From the NCBI GenBank assembly GCA_910574195.1, contig CAJTBF010000001.1, positions 62,001 to 126,000 on the forward strand: a stretch of 64,000 nt of DNA, in the 5' to 3' direction. The notes beneath the pieces were generated by a model, which saw only the letters and a list, made by a program, of their open reading frames with translations, did no database searches and was not told the origin of the DNA. How positions within the stretch are numbered: the first letter of the stretch is position 1; the number at the start of each line of letters is the position of its first letter. The position numbers and the translations under genes were made by a program. Shown one piece after another: positions 8,364-17,702 of the stretch. This stretch comes from Lachnospiraceae bacterium. GTDB lineage: Bacteria > Bacillota > Clostridia > Lachnospirales > Lachnospiraceae.

Positions 8364-8939
8364 TTAAATCAGCCCGGAAAATCCGAAGAACGCAATGGCC
8401 ATCAGTCCGGCCGTGACCAGCACGATGGGCGTCCCCTGAAATGATTCCGTGATGTCATTGTATTCGATTTTTTCCCGGATTCCTGCCATCAGCACAATGG
8501 CAACAGTAAATCCAACCGCCGTCCCCACGCCGTATACGATTCCTTCCAGGATCGTGTAGGATCTCTGCACATTGGTCAAAGCCACTCCCAGCACGGCGCA
8601 GTTGGTCGTGATCAAAGGAAGATACACGCCCAGCGCGTTATAAAGCGGCGGCATGGCTTTTTTCAGAAACATCTCCACAAACTGTACCAGCGCCGCGATC
8701 ACAAGAATAAAGACGATGGTCTGCAGATATTCCAGCTCTGTGGGAACCAGAAGAAACTTATAAATCACGCTGGTGACAAACGACGCGATGGTAATGACAA
8801 AGATGACCGCACCGCCCATCCCGCCGGCCGTTTTTACATTTTTGGAAACACCGAGGAAAGGACAGATCCCCAGGAACTGGCTGAGTACGACATTATTTAC
8901 AAATGCGGAAGCTACCGCAATCAATAATAATTCTTTCAT
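8364..8939 (-). CDS. rnfA: Rnf complex membrane subunit RnfA
   Basis: 191 residues, the standard length. It is a highly hydrophobic six-helix protein with the family signature NNVVLSQFLGICPFLGVSK near the N-terminus and LPLITTNCAVLGVALTN in the middle. RnfA and RnfE are homologous, inverted membrane halves that together form the ion and electron path; their conserved cysteines are thought to hold a shared iron centre in the membrane. It lies between rnfE and rnfB with short spacers. Confidence 0.95.
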   Translation of the reverse strand: MKELLLIAVASAFVNNVVLSQFLGICPFLGVSKNVKTAGGMGGAVIFVITIASFVTSVIYKFLLVPTELEYLQTIVFILVIAALVQFVEMFLKKAMPPLYNALGVYLPLITTNCAVLGVALTNVQRSYTILEGIVYGVGTAVGFTVAIVLMAGIREKIEYNDITESFQGTPIVLVTAGLMAIAFFGFSGLI

Positions 8940-8949
8940 ATCTTACCTC

Positions 8950-9663
8950 CTACTTTGCCTGTTCTGTATTTGTCGTCTGTTCTGTTTTCACACCGCAGAC
9001 GGCCTTTTTTCCGCAGGATGCACAGTCCGTGCCGCATCCGATCAGCGCTGCATTTGGATCGCCTTTGGCCTGAGCGCGCTTTTTGGCCTTATTCTGCAGA
9101 GCCGTCAGACCGGCCAGCACGAAGAAGGCGCCCGGCGCCAGAATGAAAATGGTAATCGGCTCATAGGAAGACGGAAGAACCTGCACGTTAAAAGCCTTGC
9201 CGGAGCCCAGCAATTCCCGTACAATTCCGATCGCGGTCAGACCCACCGTAAAACCAAGCCCCATGCCGATTCCGTCAAAGACCGAGAGAAGCACCGGGTT
9301 CTTTGACGCATAGCTTTCGGCTCTTCCCAGAATAATACAGTTTACCACAATCAGTGGAATATAAAGTCCCAAAGACGCGTAAAGACTGGGAACAAACCCC
9401 TCCAGCAAGAACTGTACAATCGTAACAAAAGAAGCGACAACTACAATGAAGGCCGGAATACGCACGGAATCCGGTATAATCTTACGCAACATGGAAATCA
9501 ACATATTCGACAGGACCAGTACCACTGTTGTGGAGAGTCCCATTCCGATCCCGTTGATTGCGGAAGTGGTCACCGCCAGTGTGGGACACATTCCCAGCAT
9601 CAGAACGAAGGTAGGATTTTCTTTGATCAGGCCGTTGTACAGCCGCTCTGTATAATTATTCAT
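8950..9663 (-). CDS. rnfE: Rnf complex membrane subunit RnfE
   Basis: 237 residues with six predicted membrane helices. The NPTFVLMLGMCPTLAVT motif and IPLIVVNCIILGRAE are the RnfE counterparts of the RnfA cysteine motifs. The C-terminal tail adds a cysteine-rich stretch (GCGTDCASCGKKAVCG, residues 209-224), which some clostridial RnfE proteins have and proteobacterial ones lack; its role is unknown. The start overlaps the end of rnfG by eight bases, indicating translational coupling. Confidence 0.95.
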   Translation of the reverse strand: MNNYTERLYNGLIKENPTFVLMLGMCPTLAVTTSAINGIGMGLSTTVVLVLSNMLISMLRKIIPDSVRIPAFIVVVASFVTIVQFLLEGFVPSLYASLGLYIPLIVVNCIILGRAESYASKNPVLLSVFDGIGMGLGFTVGLTAIGIVRELLGSGKAFNVQVLPSSYEPITIFILAPGAFFVLAGLTALQNKAKKRAQAKGDPNAALIGCGTDCASCGKKAVCGVKTEQTTNTEQAK

Positions 9664-10270
9664 TGCTGCTACCTCCTAACACATTCTGAAAATAAACCAG
9701 CGCGGAATTCACCCCATTGGTTACGGCGTTGGTGGTGATCGTCGCGCCGCTTAAAGCGTCGATCTTATCGTCCCCCTCTTCTCCGCTTTTGGTGTATGCA
9801 AACTTTTCTACCTGCTTCTCCTGGAATTGTTCTTTAAATTCCGGCTCTGTGGCTTTCATTCCAAGACCGGCCGTCTCACTGATGGTGAGGATCTCAATCC
9901 CCTTTACCGTACCGTCGGAAAGAATTCCCACGGAAAACTGAATATCGCCGCCATAACCCTCGTGGGAGGTAACGGTAACCACATAACCAATCTCTGCACC
10001 GGATGCGTCTTCCGCCACGGCGACTTCGACAATCTCGTCACTTTCATACCCGGCTTCCTGTAATACCTTGCCTGCTTCTGTCCCGTCAAATGCCTCATAA
10101 ACCGCAAAGGAAGAGGCGTCTGCAAGAACGGTCTTGTAGGCTTCCTGTTTCGCATTTTCCTTGGACTGCGCGATGGGCGCTTTGGTGATATCGTAAACCA
10201 GCCCGAGAAGACAGCCGGCCACCACGGTAATCACAGTCAGAATGAGCGTGTTTTTTACTATCTTATTCAT
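9656..10270 (-). CDS. rnfG: Rnf complex flavin subunit RnfG
   Basis: 204 residues. One N-terminal membrane helix (residues 8-28) is followed by an extracytoplasmic FMN-binding domain. The covalent flavin site is the SGATITTNAV motif near residue 177, where FMN is attached to a threonine through a phosphoester bond by ApbE. The start ATG shares one base with the rnfD stop (TAATG). Confidence 0.95.
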   Translation of the reverse strand: MNKIVKNTLILTVITVVAGCLLGLVYDITKAPIAQSKENAKQEAYKTVLADASSFAVYEAFDGTEAGKVLQEAGYESDEIVEVAVAEDASGAEIGYVVTVTSHEGYGGDIQFSVGILSDGTVKGIEILTISETAGLGMKATEPEFKEQFQEKQVEKFAYTKSGEEGDDKIDALSGATITTNAVTNGVNSALVYFQNVLGGSSNE

Positions 10271-11202
10271 TATCTCTCTCCTCCTTTACCAAATGGTTTG
10301 GGAAGAGTCACCTTTTCAATCAACGGAACCAGAAGGTTACTGATGATGATCGCATAGGACACTCCCTCTGCCGAACCTCCGAAGAGACGGAACAATCCGG
10401 TAAGCACTCCCAGGCAGACTCCATATACAATCTGCCCGCTCTTCGTAATCGGGGACGTGACATAATCGGTCGCCATAAACCAGGCACCGAGCATCAGACC
10501 GCCTCCGCAGAGATGCGCGGTGATGTATTGTGGATCCACCCCATGTCCGCCGAACAGACAGATAAAAATTACGAAAGACAGAATATAGGTCCCCGGAATA
10601 CGCAGATCAATGATTCCCAACAGCAATAACAACATCGCTCCCAGCATAATGGCCAGTACGGAAGTCTCTCCGATGGTTCCCCGGATGGTTCCCAGCAGCA
10701 TGCTCATGGAATTGACCGCTTCCCCTGCTTTTAACTCTGCCAGCGGCGTAGCGCCGGTCACACCGTCGTATACAAAATAAGTCATCCGTCCGGTAAAAGA
10801 AATCAGAAGAAAACACCGGGCGCCCAGAGCCGGATTCATAAAATTCTGTCCCAGGCCGCCAAACAACTGCTTTACAACCAGAATTGCAAATACCGAGCCA
10901 AGCGCTCCCATCCAGAGCGGCAGCGTGGGCGGTAAGTTCAGCGCCAGTAAAAGTCCTGTCACTGTTGCACTGAAATCCTTTATTGTAATCGGCTTTTTCA
11001 TCAGTTTCTCATATATGTATTCCGTCAGTACCGCCGTACCTGTGGTAACCACAACAAGCAGCCATGCATTCTCATGTCTGAAATTATAGATTCCAAAAAA
11101 AGTTGCCGGCAACAGTGCGATCACTACCCACAGCATAATATTGCTGGTTGTCACCTTATCCCGGATATGCGGGGAGGATGATACGTTTAATTTTCCATTC
11201 AC
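10270..11202 (-). CDS. rnfD: Rnf complex membrane flavin subunit RnfD
   Basis: 310 residues with eight or more membrane helices. The FMN-attachment motif is GVTGATPLAE near residue 155, and PTLPLWMGALGSVFAI is a family landmark. I choose the GTG start at 11202 because AGAGGTGAG lies just upstream and the next residues NGKLNVSSSPHIRDK are the conserved RnfD beginning. The longer frame to 11247 runs into rnfC without a ribosome site. Confidence 0.93.
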   Translation of the reverse strand: MNGKLNVSSSPHIRDKVTTSNIMLWVVIALLPATFFGIYNFRHENAWLLVVVTTGTAVLTEYIYEKLMKKPITIKDFSATVTGLLLALNLPPTLPLWMGALGSVFAILVVKQLFGGLGQNFMNPALGARCFLLISFTGRMTYFVYDGVTGATPLAELKAGEAVNSMSMLLGTIRGTIGETSVLAIMLGAMLLLLLGIIDLRIPGTYILSFVIFICLFGGHGVDPQYITAHLCGGGLMLGAWFMATDYVTSPITKSGQIVYGVCLGVLTGLFRLFGGSAEGVSYAIIISNLLVPLIEKVTLPKPFGKGGER

Positions 11203-11218
11203 TGTTCTCTCACCTCTT

Positions 11219-12538
11219 TTATTTCTTCTTTTTATTCGCCAGAGCAATCTTCCGCATGGAACCGATGGACTGCTTTAACGGACGCTTTGCCGGACAGACA
11301 TAGCTGCAGGAACCGCATTCCACACACTCCAGCCCGTTCTGTGCCGTAAAGGTTTCCTCGTCATGACGCTCCGCATAATCTGCCAGTCTGGACGGTATAA
11401 TCCGGCTGGGACATATCTCCACGCAGCGGCCGCAGTTGATACAGGGGGTACTGGTACATTCCTCCACCGTATCTTTTTGAAAAGCCAGAATCGCAGAGGA
11501 AGTCTTCGTAACTGGTGTATCCAGTGTAATCATGGCAAATCCCATCATCGGACCGCCGGAAATCACCTTTTTTGGTTCCTTTTTGAATCCGCCTGCCGCT
11601 TCGATCAGCTCCTGCTGGCAGGTTCCCAGGAGAACTTTGAAATTTCCCGGTTTTTCCACCGCGTCCCCACTGACCGTTACGATCCGCTCCGTCAGAGGAC
11701 GGCCGTCTATCACTGCATGATGAATTCCGATCAAAGTCTCCACATTATCTACAATGCAGCCGGCGTCTGCCGGAAGCATGGTGGAGTTAATGGCCCTTTT
11801 TGTCAATGCGTAAATCAACTGACGTTCCGCTCCCTGCGGATATTTGGTCTGCAAAGCCTTCACTTCCATACGCGGTTCGTCTTTTGTGGCTTCCTTCAGT
11901 TTCGCGATACAGTCCGGCTTATTGTCTTCCACACCGAAAATACCTTTTGCCCCTTCAAACAGAGACAATACCACGCGCATTCCGCTGACCAGTTCCTCAG
12001 TGTTTTCCAACATTCTCCGGTAATCGGCAGTAATATAGGGTTCACATTCCGCGCAGTTTGCAATAATATATTCTATTTTATCCGGTTCTTTTGGGGATAA
12101 CTTGACACGGGTAGGGAATCCGGCTCCCCCCATCCCCACAATCCCAGCCTCTCCAATGGCCTGCAGCACGTCTTCCCGGCTCATCTCTTCCAGAGACTTT
12201 CCGGCAGCATACTCGACCTCGTTGTATTCGCCGTCATTCTCAATGACGATACAGTCCACATTACTGCCTGTGGGATTGAGGTGCTTTTCGATCGCTTTTA
12301 CGGTTCCAGATACGGACGCATACACAGGTGCAGAAACAAATCCGCCGGCCTCCGCAATCTTCTGGCCTTTTAACACGTGATCCCCCTTCTTCACAACGGC
12401 CGTTGCCGGAGCGCCGATGTGCTGGGAGAGCGGATATACCAGATTCCCCTGGGGCAATACATCTGTGATCGGCTGATCTTTCGCCAGGCTTTTGCCGTCA
12501 TCCGGATGGATTCCGCCTTTAAAAGTCAAAAGTCCCAT
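11219..12538 (-). CDS. rnfC: Rnf complex NADH-interacting subunit RnfC
   Basis: 439 residues, first gene of rnfCDGEAB. RnfC is the peripheral cytoplasmic subunit that reduces NAD+. It has an N-terminal lipoyl/barrel-like domain, a flavin and NAD-binding region with GEAGIVGMGGAGFPTRVK around residue 130, a soluble ligand-binding beta-grasp part, and two [4Fe-4S] sites near the C-terminus (CINCGRCVEICP and CVECGSCSYVCP). The start ATG at 12538 has GAAAGGAAGGATGAG upstream. Confidence 0.95.
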   Translation of the reverse strand: MGLLTFKGGIHPDDGKSLAKDQPITDVLPQGNLVYPLSQHIGAPATAVVKKGDHVLKGQKIAEAGGFVSAPVYASVSGTVKAIEKHLNPTGSNVDCIVIENDGEYNEVEYAAGKSLEEMSREDVLQAIGEAGIVGMGGAGFPTRVKLSPKEPDKIEYIIANCAECEPYITADYRRMLENTEELVSGMRVVLSLFEGAKGIFGVEDNKPDCIAKLKEATKDEPRMEVKALQTKYPQGAERQLIYALTKRAINSTMLPADAGCIVDNVETLIGIHHAVIDGRPLTERIVTVSGDAVEKPGNFKVLLGTCQQELIEAAGGFKKEPKKVISGGPMMGFAMITLDTPVTKTSSAILAFQKDTVEECTSTPCINCGRCVEICPSRIIPSRLADYAERHDEETFTAQNGLECVECGSCSYVCPAKRPLKQSIGSMRKIALANKKKK

Positions 12539-12597
12539 TTTCTCATCCTTCCTTTCTTCTTTTCACAGCAGCTTCGAAAAACTACTATTTTCACATG

Positions 12598-12625
12598 ATA
12601 TTATTCTACAAGAGTTTGTATACAA
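12598..12625 (-). promoter_or_regulatory. Probable promoter of the rnf operon
   Basis: TTGTAT (12620-12625), a 16-base spacer and TAATAT (12598-12603) on the minus strand, about 60 bases before rnfC. Confidence 0.5.
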
Positions 12626-12775
12626 AATCCAGTGATTTTCGCATTTTTTTTGTATCTTTCGAGAAACATCTTGTCGTTTTTTTAACACTCCTGACAGGCT
12701 TTTCACAGAGACTTTGAAATATGCCGCAGCACACAAAAAAACCGCTTCCGGCAGCTTTTTTGCATACTATGGTAT

Positions 12776-12808
12776 AAAAAACAGACGGAAAAATTCCGTC
12801 TGTTTTTA
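12776..12808 (-). terminator. Terminator after rpsA
   Basis: The hairpin ACAGACGGAA ... TTCCGTCTGT (12781-12790 and 12794-12803) has T/A runs on both sides and lies 22 bases after the rpsA stop; it is usable in both directions. Confidence 0.85.
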
Positions 12809-12829
12809 AGATTCGATCCTATTCTGTTG

Positions 12830-13906
12830 TTATTCTTCATCCTCTGCGGACTCTGCCATCTCAATGGCTTTCATACTCAGACTAATCTTTTTCTCGCTCT
12901 CATTCAAATCTACGATCTTTGCGGTAATCTCCTGTTCGATTGCAAGTACGTCTGACGGTTTTTCCACATGTGCACGGGAAATCTGGGAGACATGAAGCAA
13001 TGCGTCCACTCCCGGCGCCAGTTCCACAAATGCGCCGAAATCAGTCATACGCGCCACCTTGCCTGTAATCACGGAACCTACGGCGAAATCTTCCGCGGCA
13101 TGCGCCCATGGATTCGTCTCCGGGAACTTCAGACTCAATGCCACTTTCGTATCATTGATATCTTTTACGAGAACCTTCAGACTATCTCCTACTTTGAATA
13201 CCTTCTTCGGATTCTCTACTCTTCCCCAGGACATCTCGGAAATATGCAGCAGTCCGTCCACACCGCCTAAGTCTACGAACGCACCGAAGTCCGTCACATT
13301 CTTCACAATACCCTCAATGGTATCCCCGATCTGCAGACGTGCAAACAATTCTTTCTGCTTCTCTGCACGCTCTGCAACCAAAAGCTGCCGTCTGTCTCCG
13401 ATCACACGGTTTCTTCTCGGATTGAACTCGCTGATCACGAATTCAATCTCCTGTCCGTCATACTTGCTCAGATCCTTTTCGTAAGAATCGGATACCAGGC
13501 TCGCCGGAATAAATACCCGTACTCCCTCCACTTCTGCGCAGAGTCCACCGCCGAGAATCTGAGTAACCGTCGCTTTCAGCACTTCTTTATTTTCAAAAGC
13601 TTCTTTCAGTCTTTCATTACTCTTTTCAGCAGCCAGTCTCTTATAGGTCAGCAAAACCTGTCCCTCGCCGTCGTTTACCTTCAACACCTTCACCGTCATG
13701 GTATCTCCGGCAGAAACAACCGTCGTCAGATCCAGTGAAGAATCATTGGAATATTCATTCTTTGTAATGATCCCGTCTGCTTTATATCCGATATTCAGGA
13801 TAATCTCGTCGGGTTTCACGTCTATGACAGTTCCCTCTACGACCTCTCCGTTATGAATTGTTTTGAATGACTCGTCTAACATCTGTTCAAAAGATAACTC
13901 TGACAT
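12830..13906 (-). CDS. rpsA: 30S ribosomal protein S1 homologue
   Basis: 358 residues with four S1/OB RNA-binding repeats, beginning near residues 20, 105, 190 and 275. The third and fourth repeats are most canonical (VTDFGAFVDLGGVDGLLHISEMSW; MTDFGAFVELAPGVDALLHVSQIS, given here as the classic pattern). It helps mRNA binding at the ribosome, although in Firmicutes S1-like proteins are shorter than in E. coli (six repeats) and may not be essential. The start ATG 13906 has AGGAGG eight bases upstream and overlaps the end of ispH by 20 bases. In many Clostridia ispH and S1 are fused into one protein; here they are separate but coupled. Confidence 0.93.
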   Translation of the reverse strand: MSELSFEQMLDESFKTIHNGEVVEGTVIDVKPDEIILNIGYKADGIITKNEYSNDSSLDLTTVVSAGDTMTVKVLKVNDGEGQVLLTYKRLAAEKSNERLKEAFENKEVLKATVTQILGGGLCAEVEGVRVFIPASLVSDSYEKDLSKYDGQEIEFVISEFNPRRNRVIGDRRQLLVAERAEKQKELFARLQIGDTIEGIVKNVTDFGAFVDLGGVDGLLHISEMSWGRVENPKKVFKVGDSLKVLVKDINDTKVALSLKFPETNPWAHAAEDFAVGSVITGKVARMTDFGAFVELAPGVDALLHVSQISRAHVEKPSDVLAIEQEITAKIVDLNESEKKISLSMKAIEMAESAEDEE

Positions 13907-14741
13907 TATTTTGAACCTCCTCAATTATATTGTTGGGCGTGGATGCCCCTGCTGTAATACCTACTGTTTCCACTGACCCTAATTGATTCAAATTCAAATC
14001 GTCGAGTGTCTGTATGTAGTACGTATCTTTACATGCATCTGCACATATTTCAAATAACTTTTGAGTGTTGGAACTGTGCTTGTCGCCAATCACAATCATT
14101 GCATCCACCTGTTCCGCAATGCTCCTGGCTTCCGTCTGCCGTTCTTTGGTCGCATTGCAGATTGTATTTAAAACAACTATATCATAACTCTTTTCTGAAA
14201 TAATTTCAACTAAATCTTGAAATTTATTGTAATTAAATGTCGTTTGTGCCACAATACAGACTTTCTTTTCCGGATTTATGGAAAGGGTGGGAATGTCTTC
14301 CGCATTTTGTACAATCGCCGCATCCTTCCCCGCCCATCCGCGGATTCCCTGCACTTCCGGATGATTTGGGTTCCCGATGATCACGATAAAATGTCCCTGT
14401 CCGCTTTCTTTTTTTACAATAGTGTGGATCTTTTTTACAAAGGGGCAGGTAGCGTCTACCACCGAAAGATGCTTTGCTTCCAATTTGTCGTAGATTCGCT
14501 TTTCCACTCCATGAGAACGGATAATCACGGTTCCCTCTGTTACCGCGTCCAGTTCTTCCTCTGTGCGCAGAACAGTCACCCCTCTTTGCTGCATGTCCTT
14601 GATGACTTCTTCATTATGAATGATGGGACCGTACGTATAAATTTTTTCTCCTTTTTTCCGGGCAAGCTGTTTATAAACCTTCTCCACTGCCCGCTTCACT
14701 CCAAAACAAAATCCCGCGGTTTTTGCGACTCTTAGTTCCAT
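13887..14741 (-). CDS. ispH: 4-hydroxy-3-methylbut-2-enyl diphosphate reductase IspH
   Basis: 284 residues. It catalyses the last step of the MEP isoprenoid pathway, making IPP and DMAPP with a [4Fe-4S] centre. The three cluster cysteines are Cys12 (GFCFGV), Cys99 (DATCPFV) and Cys195 (NTICNATKERQ), with the substrate-binding HGV motif (IIRSHGVEKR) between. It lies between cmk and rpsA, a gene order common in Clostridia, and overlaps rpsA. Confidence 0.96.
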   Translation of the reverse strand: MELRVAKTAGFCFGVKRAVEKVYKQLARKKGEKIYTYGPIIHNEEVIKDMQQRGVTVLRTEEELDAVTEGTVIIRSHGVEKRIYDKLEAKHLSVVDATCPFVKKIHTIVKKESGQGHFIVIIGNPNHPEVQGIRGWAGKDAAIVQNAEDIPTLSINPEKKVCIVAQTTFNYNKFQDLVEIISEKSYDIVVLNTICNATKERQTEARSIAEQVDAMIVIGDKHSSNTQKLFEICADACKDTYYIQTLDDLNLNQLGSVETVGITAGASTPNNIIEEVQNNVRVIF

Positions 14742-14777
14742 AGGCTTTCTCCTAATCCCGTATCTATTTGTCCGGTT

Positions 14778-15434
14778 TTACCGGCACAGGCGGATAATCT
14801 CTTCCACCACCTGGGGGATGGTCATATCGGAACTGTCAATCAAAACGGCATCCGCCGCCTGACACAGAGGCGCCGTTTCCCGATTCATGTCCCGTGCATC
14901 CCGTGCGGCGATATCTTTTGCAATTTCTTCATAATCGCAGGAGATTCCTTTTTCGGTCAGTTCCGCATATCTGCGCTTTGCCCGTGTCTCCACGCTGGCC
15001 GTCAGATAAACTTTCACGTCTGCGTGAGGCAAAATATGAGTGCCGATATCCCGGCCATCCATAATCACATCCTGTTCTCTGGCCAGGGAACGCTGTAATT
15101 CCAGAAGTTTCTCCCGGACTTCTGGAATGGGAGAGGTCCTGGAAGCCATATTTCCCACTTCCTCCGTGCGAAGTATGGAAGTCACGTTCTCCTGGTTGAG
15201 ATAGACCTGCTGTACCCCCTTCTCATAAGCGATCCCAACCTGCGCATCCGCGCAGGCTTCGATGATCGCATCCGTATCTTCGGGCGAAAGCCCTTTCTTT
15301 AGAAAATGAACAGCCAGCGCACGGTACATCGCGCCGGTATCCACATAAATATATCCTTTCTCTTTTGCAACCAGTTTTGCAATGGTACTTTTTCCGGCTC
15401 CGGCCGGTCCGTCAATCGCTACATTATATCCCAT
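14778..15434 (-). CDS. cmk: Cytidylate kinase
   Basis: 218 residues. It phosphorylates CMP and dCMP with ATP. It has an N-terminal P-loop GPAGAGKSTIAK (residues 9-20), YVDTGAMYRAL for nucleotide binding, and the DGRDIGTHILP motif of the CMP site near residue 127. It is transcribed with ispH (36-base gap) downstream and the FAD-oxidoreductase gene upstream. Confidence 0.96.
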   Translation of the reverse strand: MGYNVAIDGPAGAGKSTIAKLVAKEKGYIYVDTGAMYRALAVHFLKKGLSPEDTDAIIEACADAQVGIAYEKGVQQVYLNQENVTSILRTEEVGNMASRTSPIPEVREKLLELQRSLAREQDVIMDGRDIGTHILPHADVKVYLTASVETRAKRRYAELTEKGISCDYEEIAKDIAARDARDMNRETAPLCQAADAVLIDSSDMTIPQVVEEIIRLCR

Positions 15435-15495
15435 CTCTATGTCTCTCCTGTCCGTTATTCTTTCTCCTGCCTGTTTCTGTCGTCAGGTGGCAATA

Positions 15496-16761
15496 TTATA
15501 CCGTTTTCTTATCCCTTTTTTGCGGATCTGTTTTTTCAATACTGCTTCCGGCCATATATCCCGTAGACCATGCGATCTGCAGATTGAATCCGCCGGTCAG
15601 CGCGTCCAGATCCAGAATTTCCCCTGCAAAATAAAGCCCTTTTACACGGCGGGATTCCATCGTTTTCGGATCCACCGCTTTGACGCTGACGCCGCCTTTC
15701 GTGATAATGGCTTCCGAAAATCCCCGCAGCCCGGTTAATGTCATGCGGAAATCTTTGATCAGTCCGGCAAAATGCCGCCGTTCGGCGCGCGAAATCTCAT
15801 GCACTTTCTTTTCCGGCGGAATTTGGCTAAGTTCCAGCATCACAGGTCTCAATTTTGCAGGAAACAAAGACTCCGCCGCATTTTTAAATTGTTTGTTTCT
15901 GTTTTTTTCGAATTCCCGCAGAATTCTTTGATCCATCTGCTCCGCCGACAACGCCGGTTTCAGATCAATTTTCAATGTCAGTTCCTTCTTCCGCAGCGAT
16001 TTTCCAATGATACTGCTGGCGCTGAGAATCACCGGGCCGCTGACGCCGAAATGGGTAAATAACATTTCACCGAATTCTTCATATAACTTCTTCTTCCCAT
16101 CCAGCACACATACGTTTACATTGCGCAGAGACAATCCCTGCAGTTCTTTTGCATACCACTCTTTTACTTCCAGGGGAACCAGAGAGGGAATACATTCCGT
16201 CACCGGATGCCCCAGCGTCCTGGCAAAACGATACCCGTCCCCGGTGGAACCGGTGGACGGGTAAGACCGCCCTCCCGTTGCGACGATACAGGCGTCTCCC
16301 GGTATTGCTCTTCCATTTTGGAGCAGCACTTCCAAAAAACGACCGTCCTTTGCACAGACTTCTTTCACCTCGCTGTGCAGCAAAACGGAAACGCCCAGCC
16401 GTTCCAATTCCCCGGAAAGGACGCGAATGACATCCGAAGAATGATCGGAGTACGGGAATACCCGGTCCCCGCGTTCTGTTTTGAGTTTTAGTCCCCGCTC
16501 TTCAAAAAATGCCATAGTCTGTTCATTACTAAATCCATAAAACGCACTGTATAAAAAACGGGGATTTTCCACCACGGACGCGAACAGGGTATCCATGTCC
16601 CCCGCATTGGTAAGGTTACATCTTCCCTTTCCGGTGATGAAAAGTTTCTTTCCCAGTTTTTCATTTTTTTCCAACAGTTCTACCTGATGTCCGTTCTGTG
16701 CCGCCGCGATTGCCGCCATCATCCCGGCGGCGCCGCCGCCCACTACGATTACTTTACTCAT
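15496..16761 (-). CDS. HI0933-family NAD(P)/FAD-dependent oxidoreductase (BaiN/aminoacetone-oxidase-like)
   Basis: 421 residues from ATG 16761. The Rossmann FAD site VIVVGGGAAGMMAAIAA is at the N-terminus. ITGKGRCNLTNAGD, IVATGGRSYPSTGSTGDGY and a C-terminal GGFNLQIAWSTGYMAG are diagnostic for the HI0933 family. Members have been linked to bile acid 7-dehydroxylation (BaiN) and aminoacetone oxidation, but most have no proven substrate; the operon context with cmk and ispH suggests a housekeeping role. The chosen start has GGAATGTGGGG upstream and overlaps the RpiR gene end by eight bases. Confidence 0.88.
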   Translation of the reverse strand: MSKVIVVGGGAAGMMAAIAAAQNGHQVELLEKNEKLGKKLFITGKGRCNLTNAGDMDTLFASVVENPRFLYSAFYGFSNEQTMAFFEERGLKLKTERGDRVFPYSDHSSDVIRVLSGELERLGVSVLLHSEVKEVCAKDGRFLEVLLQNGRAIPGDACIVATGGRSYPSTGSTGDGYRFARTLGHPVTECIPSLVPLEVKEWYAKELQGLSLRNVNVCVLDGKKKLYEEFGEMLFTHFGVSGPVILSASSIIGKSLRKKELTLKIDLKPALSAEQMDQRILREFEKNRNKQFKNAAESLFPAKLRPVMLELSQIPPEKKVHEISRAERRHFAGLIKDFRMTLTGLRGFSEAIITKGGVSVKAVDPKTMESRRVKGLYFAGEILDLDALTGGFNLQIAWSTGYMAGSSIEKTDPQKRDKKTV

Positions 16762-17671
16762 CCCCACATTCCTTTTCTTCCAGGACCTGTACCTGTTCCA
16801 GCTCATCGCTGCTGTATACCTGATATTCCCCCCAGAGACGTTCCAGCGTCTCCAGAGTAGAGACCACCTCTTTTTGCTTCTTCATACAAAGCGCCACCAC
16901 CAACGCATTGATCACACTTAAGGGGGCCACCAGGGAATCCACCACCGAAGCCATATCACTTCGTGCGATCAGATTGCAGGAAGAATATAAATTCATCGGC
17001 GAATGTACACTATCCGTCAGCGTGATCACTTTCGCTTTCCGGTTGCTGGCAAATTCCAGTGCTTTCAGGGTACGGACCGAATATCTGGGAAAACTGATTC
17101 CAATAAGCACATCCTCCTCATTGATCCGGATCAATTGTTCAAAAATCTCACTGGAACTGTTCGTATGGATCTGTATCACCTGCTCACAGACCAAATGCAG
17201 ATAGAAACTCAAAAAAGAGGCCAGCGGCGCGCAGCTTCGGATTCCGATGATATACACTTTTTTGGCTTTCAGAATCGTGTCAATGGCCAGATCAAACGCT
17301 TTTTGGTCGATGGAGTCTAACGTCAGTTTGATTTTTTCAATATCCGACTGCAGCACATTTTTCAGAATTTCTGATTGGCTGATCCTGCCATATGTTACCT
17401 CCATCCGCTGAATGGAATTCAACCGGTTCAAAACCAATTCTTCCAACGCTTTTTGGAAGCCCGGATACCCTTTATATCCAAGCTGGACAGCAAAACGCAC
17501 CACCGTGGACTCGCTCACTCCCACAATCTCTCCCATTTTTGCCGCCGTTAAAAATACCGCTTTATCATAATTGGCCGTCACGAAATCCGCCAGACGTTTC
17601 TGTCCCTTGCTCAGACGCGCGTACTGCGCTTCTATCCGCCCGAGCAGTTCTTTCGTACCATTTCCACTCAT
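16754..17671 (-). CDS. MurR/RpiR-family transcriptional regulator
   Basis: 305 residues. It has an N-terminal HTH_6 domain (residues 1-77, with VGVSESTVVRFAVQLGYKGYPGF) and a SIS sugar-phosphate-binding domain (about 120-260). Such proteins usually control sugar or amino-sugar metabolism by sensing a phosphorylated sugar. No sugar genes lie next to it: its neighbours are a peptidase upstream (31-base gap) and the HI0933 gene downstream (overlapping), so its target is not obvious. The start ATG 17671 has GGAGAAATG upstream. Confidence 0.9.
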   Translation of the reverse strand: MSGNGTKELLGRIEAQYARLSKGQKRLADFVTANYDKAVFLTAAKMGEIVGVSESTVVRFAVQLGYKGYPGFQKALEELVLNRLNSIQRMEVTYGRISQSEILKNVLQSDIEKIKLTLDSIDQKAFDLAIDTILKAKKVYIIGIRSCAPLASFLSFYLHLVCEQVIQIHTNSSSEIFEQLIRINEEDVLIGISFPRYSVRTLKALEFASNRKAKVITLTDSVHSPMNLYSSCNLIARSDMASVVDSLVAPLSVINALVVALCMKKQKEVVSTLETLERLWGEYQVYSSDELEQVQVLEEKECGDE

Positions 17672-17702
17672 ACTACATTTCTCCGGGTTTTCTTTTTCTT
17701 GC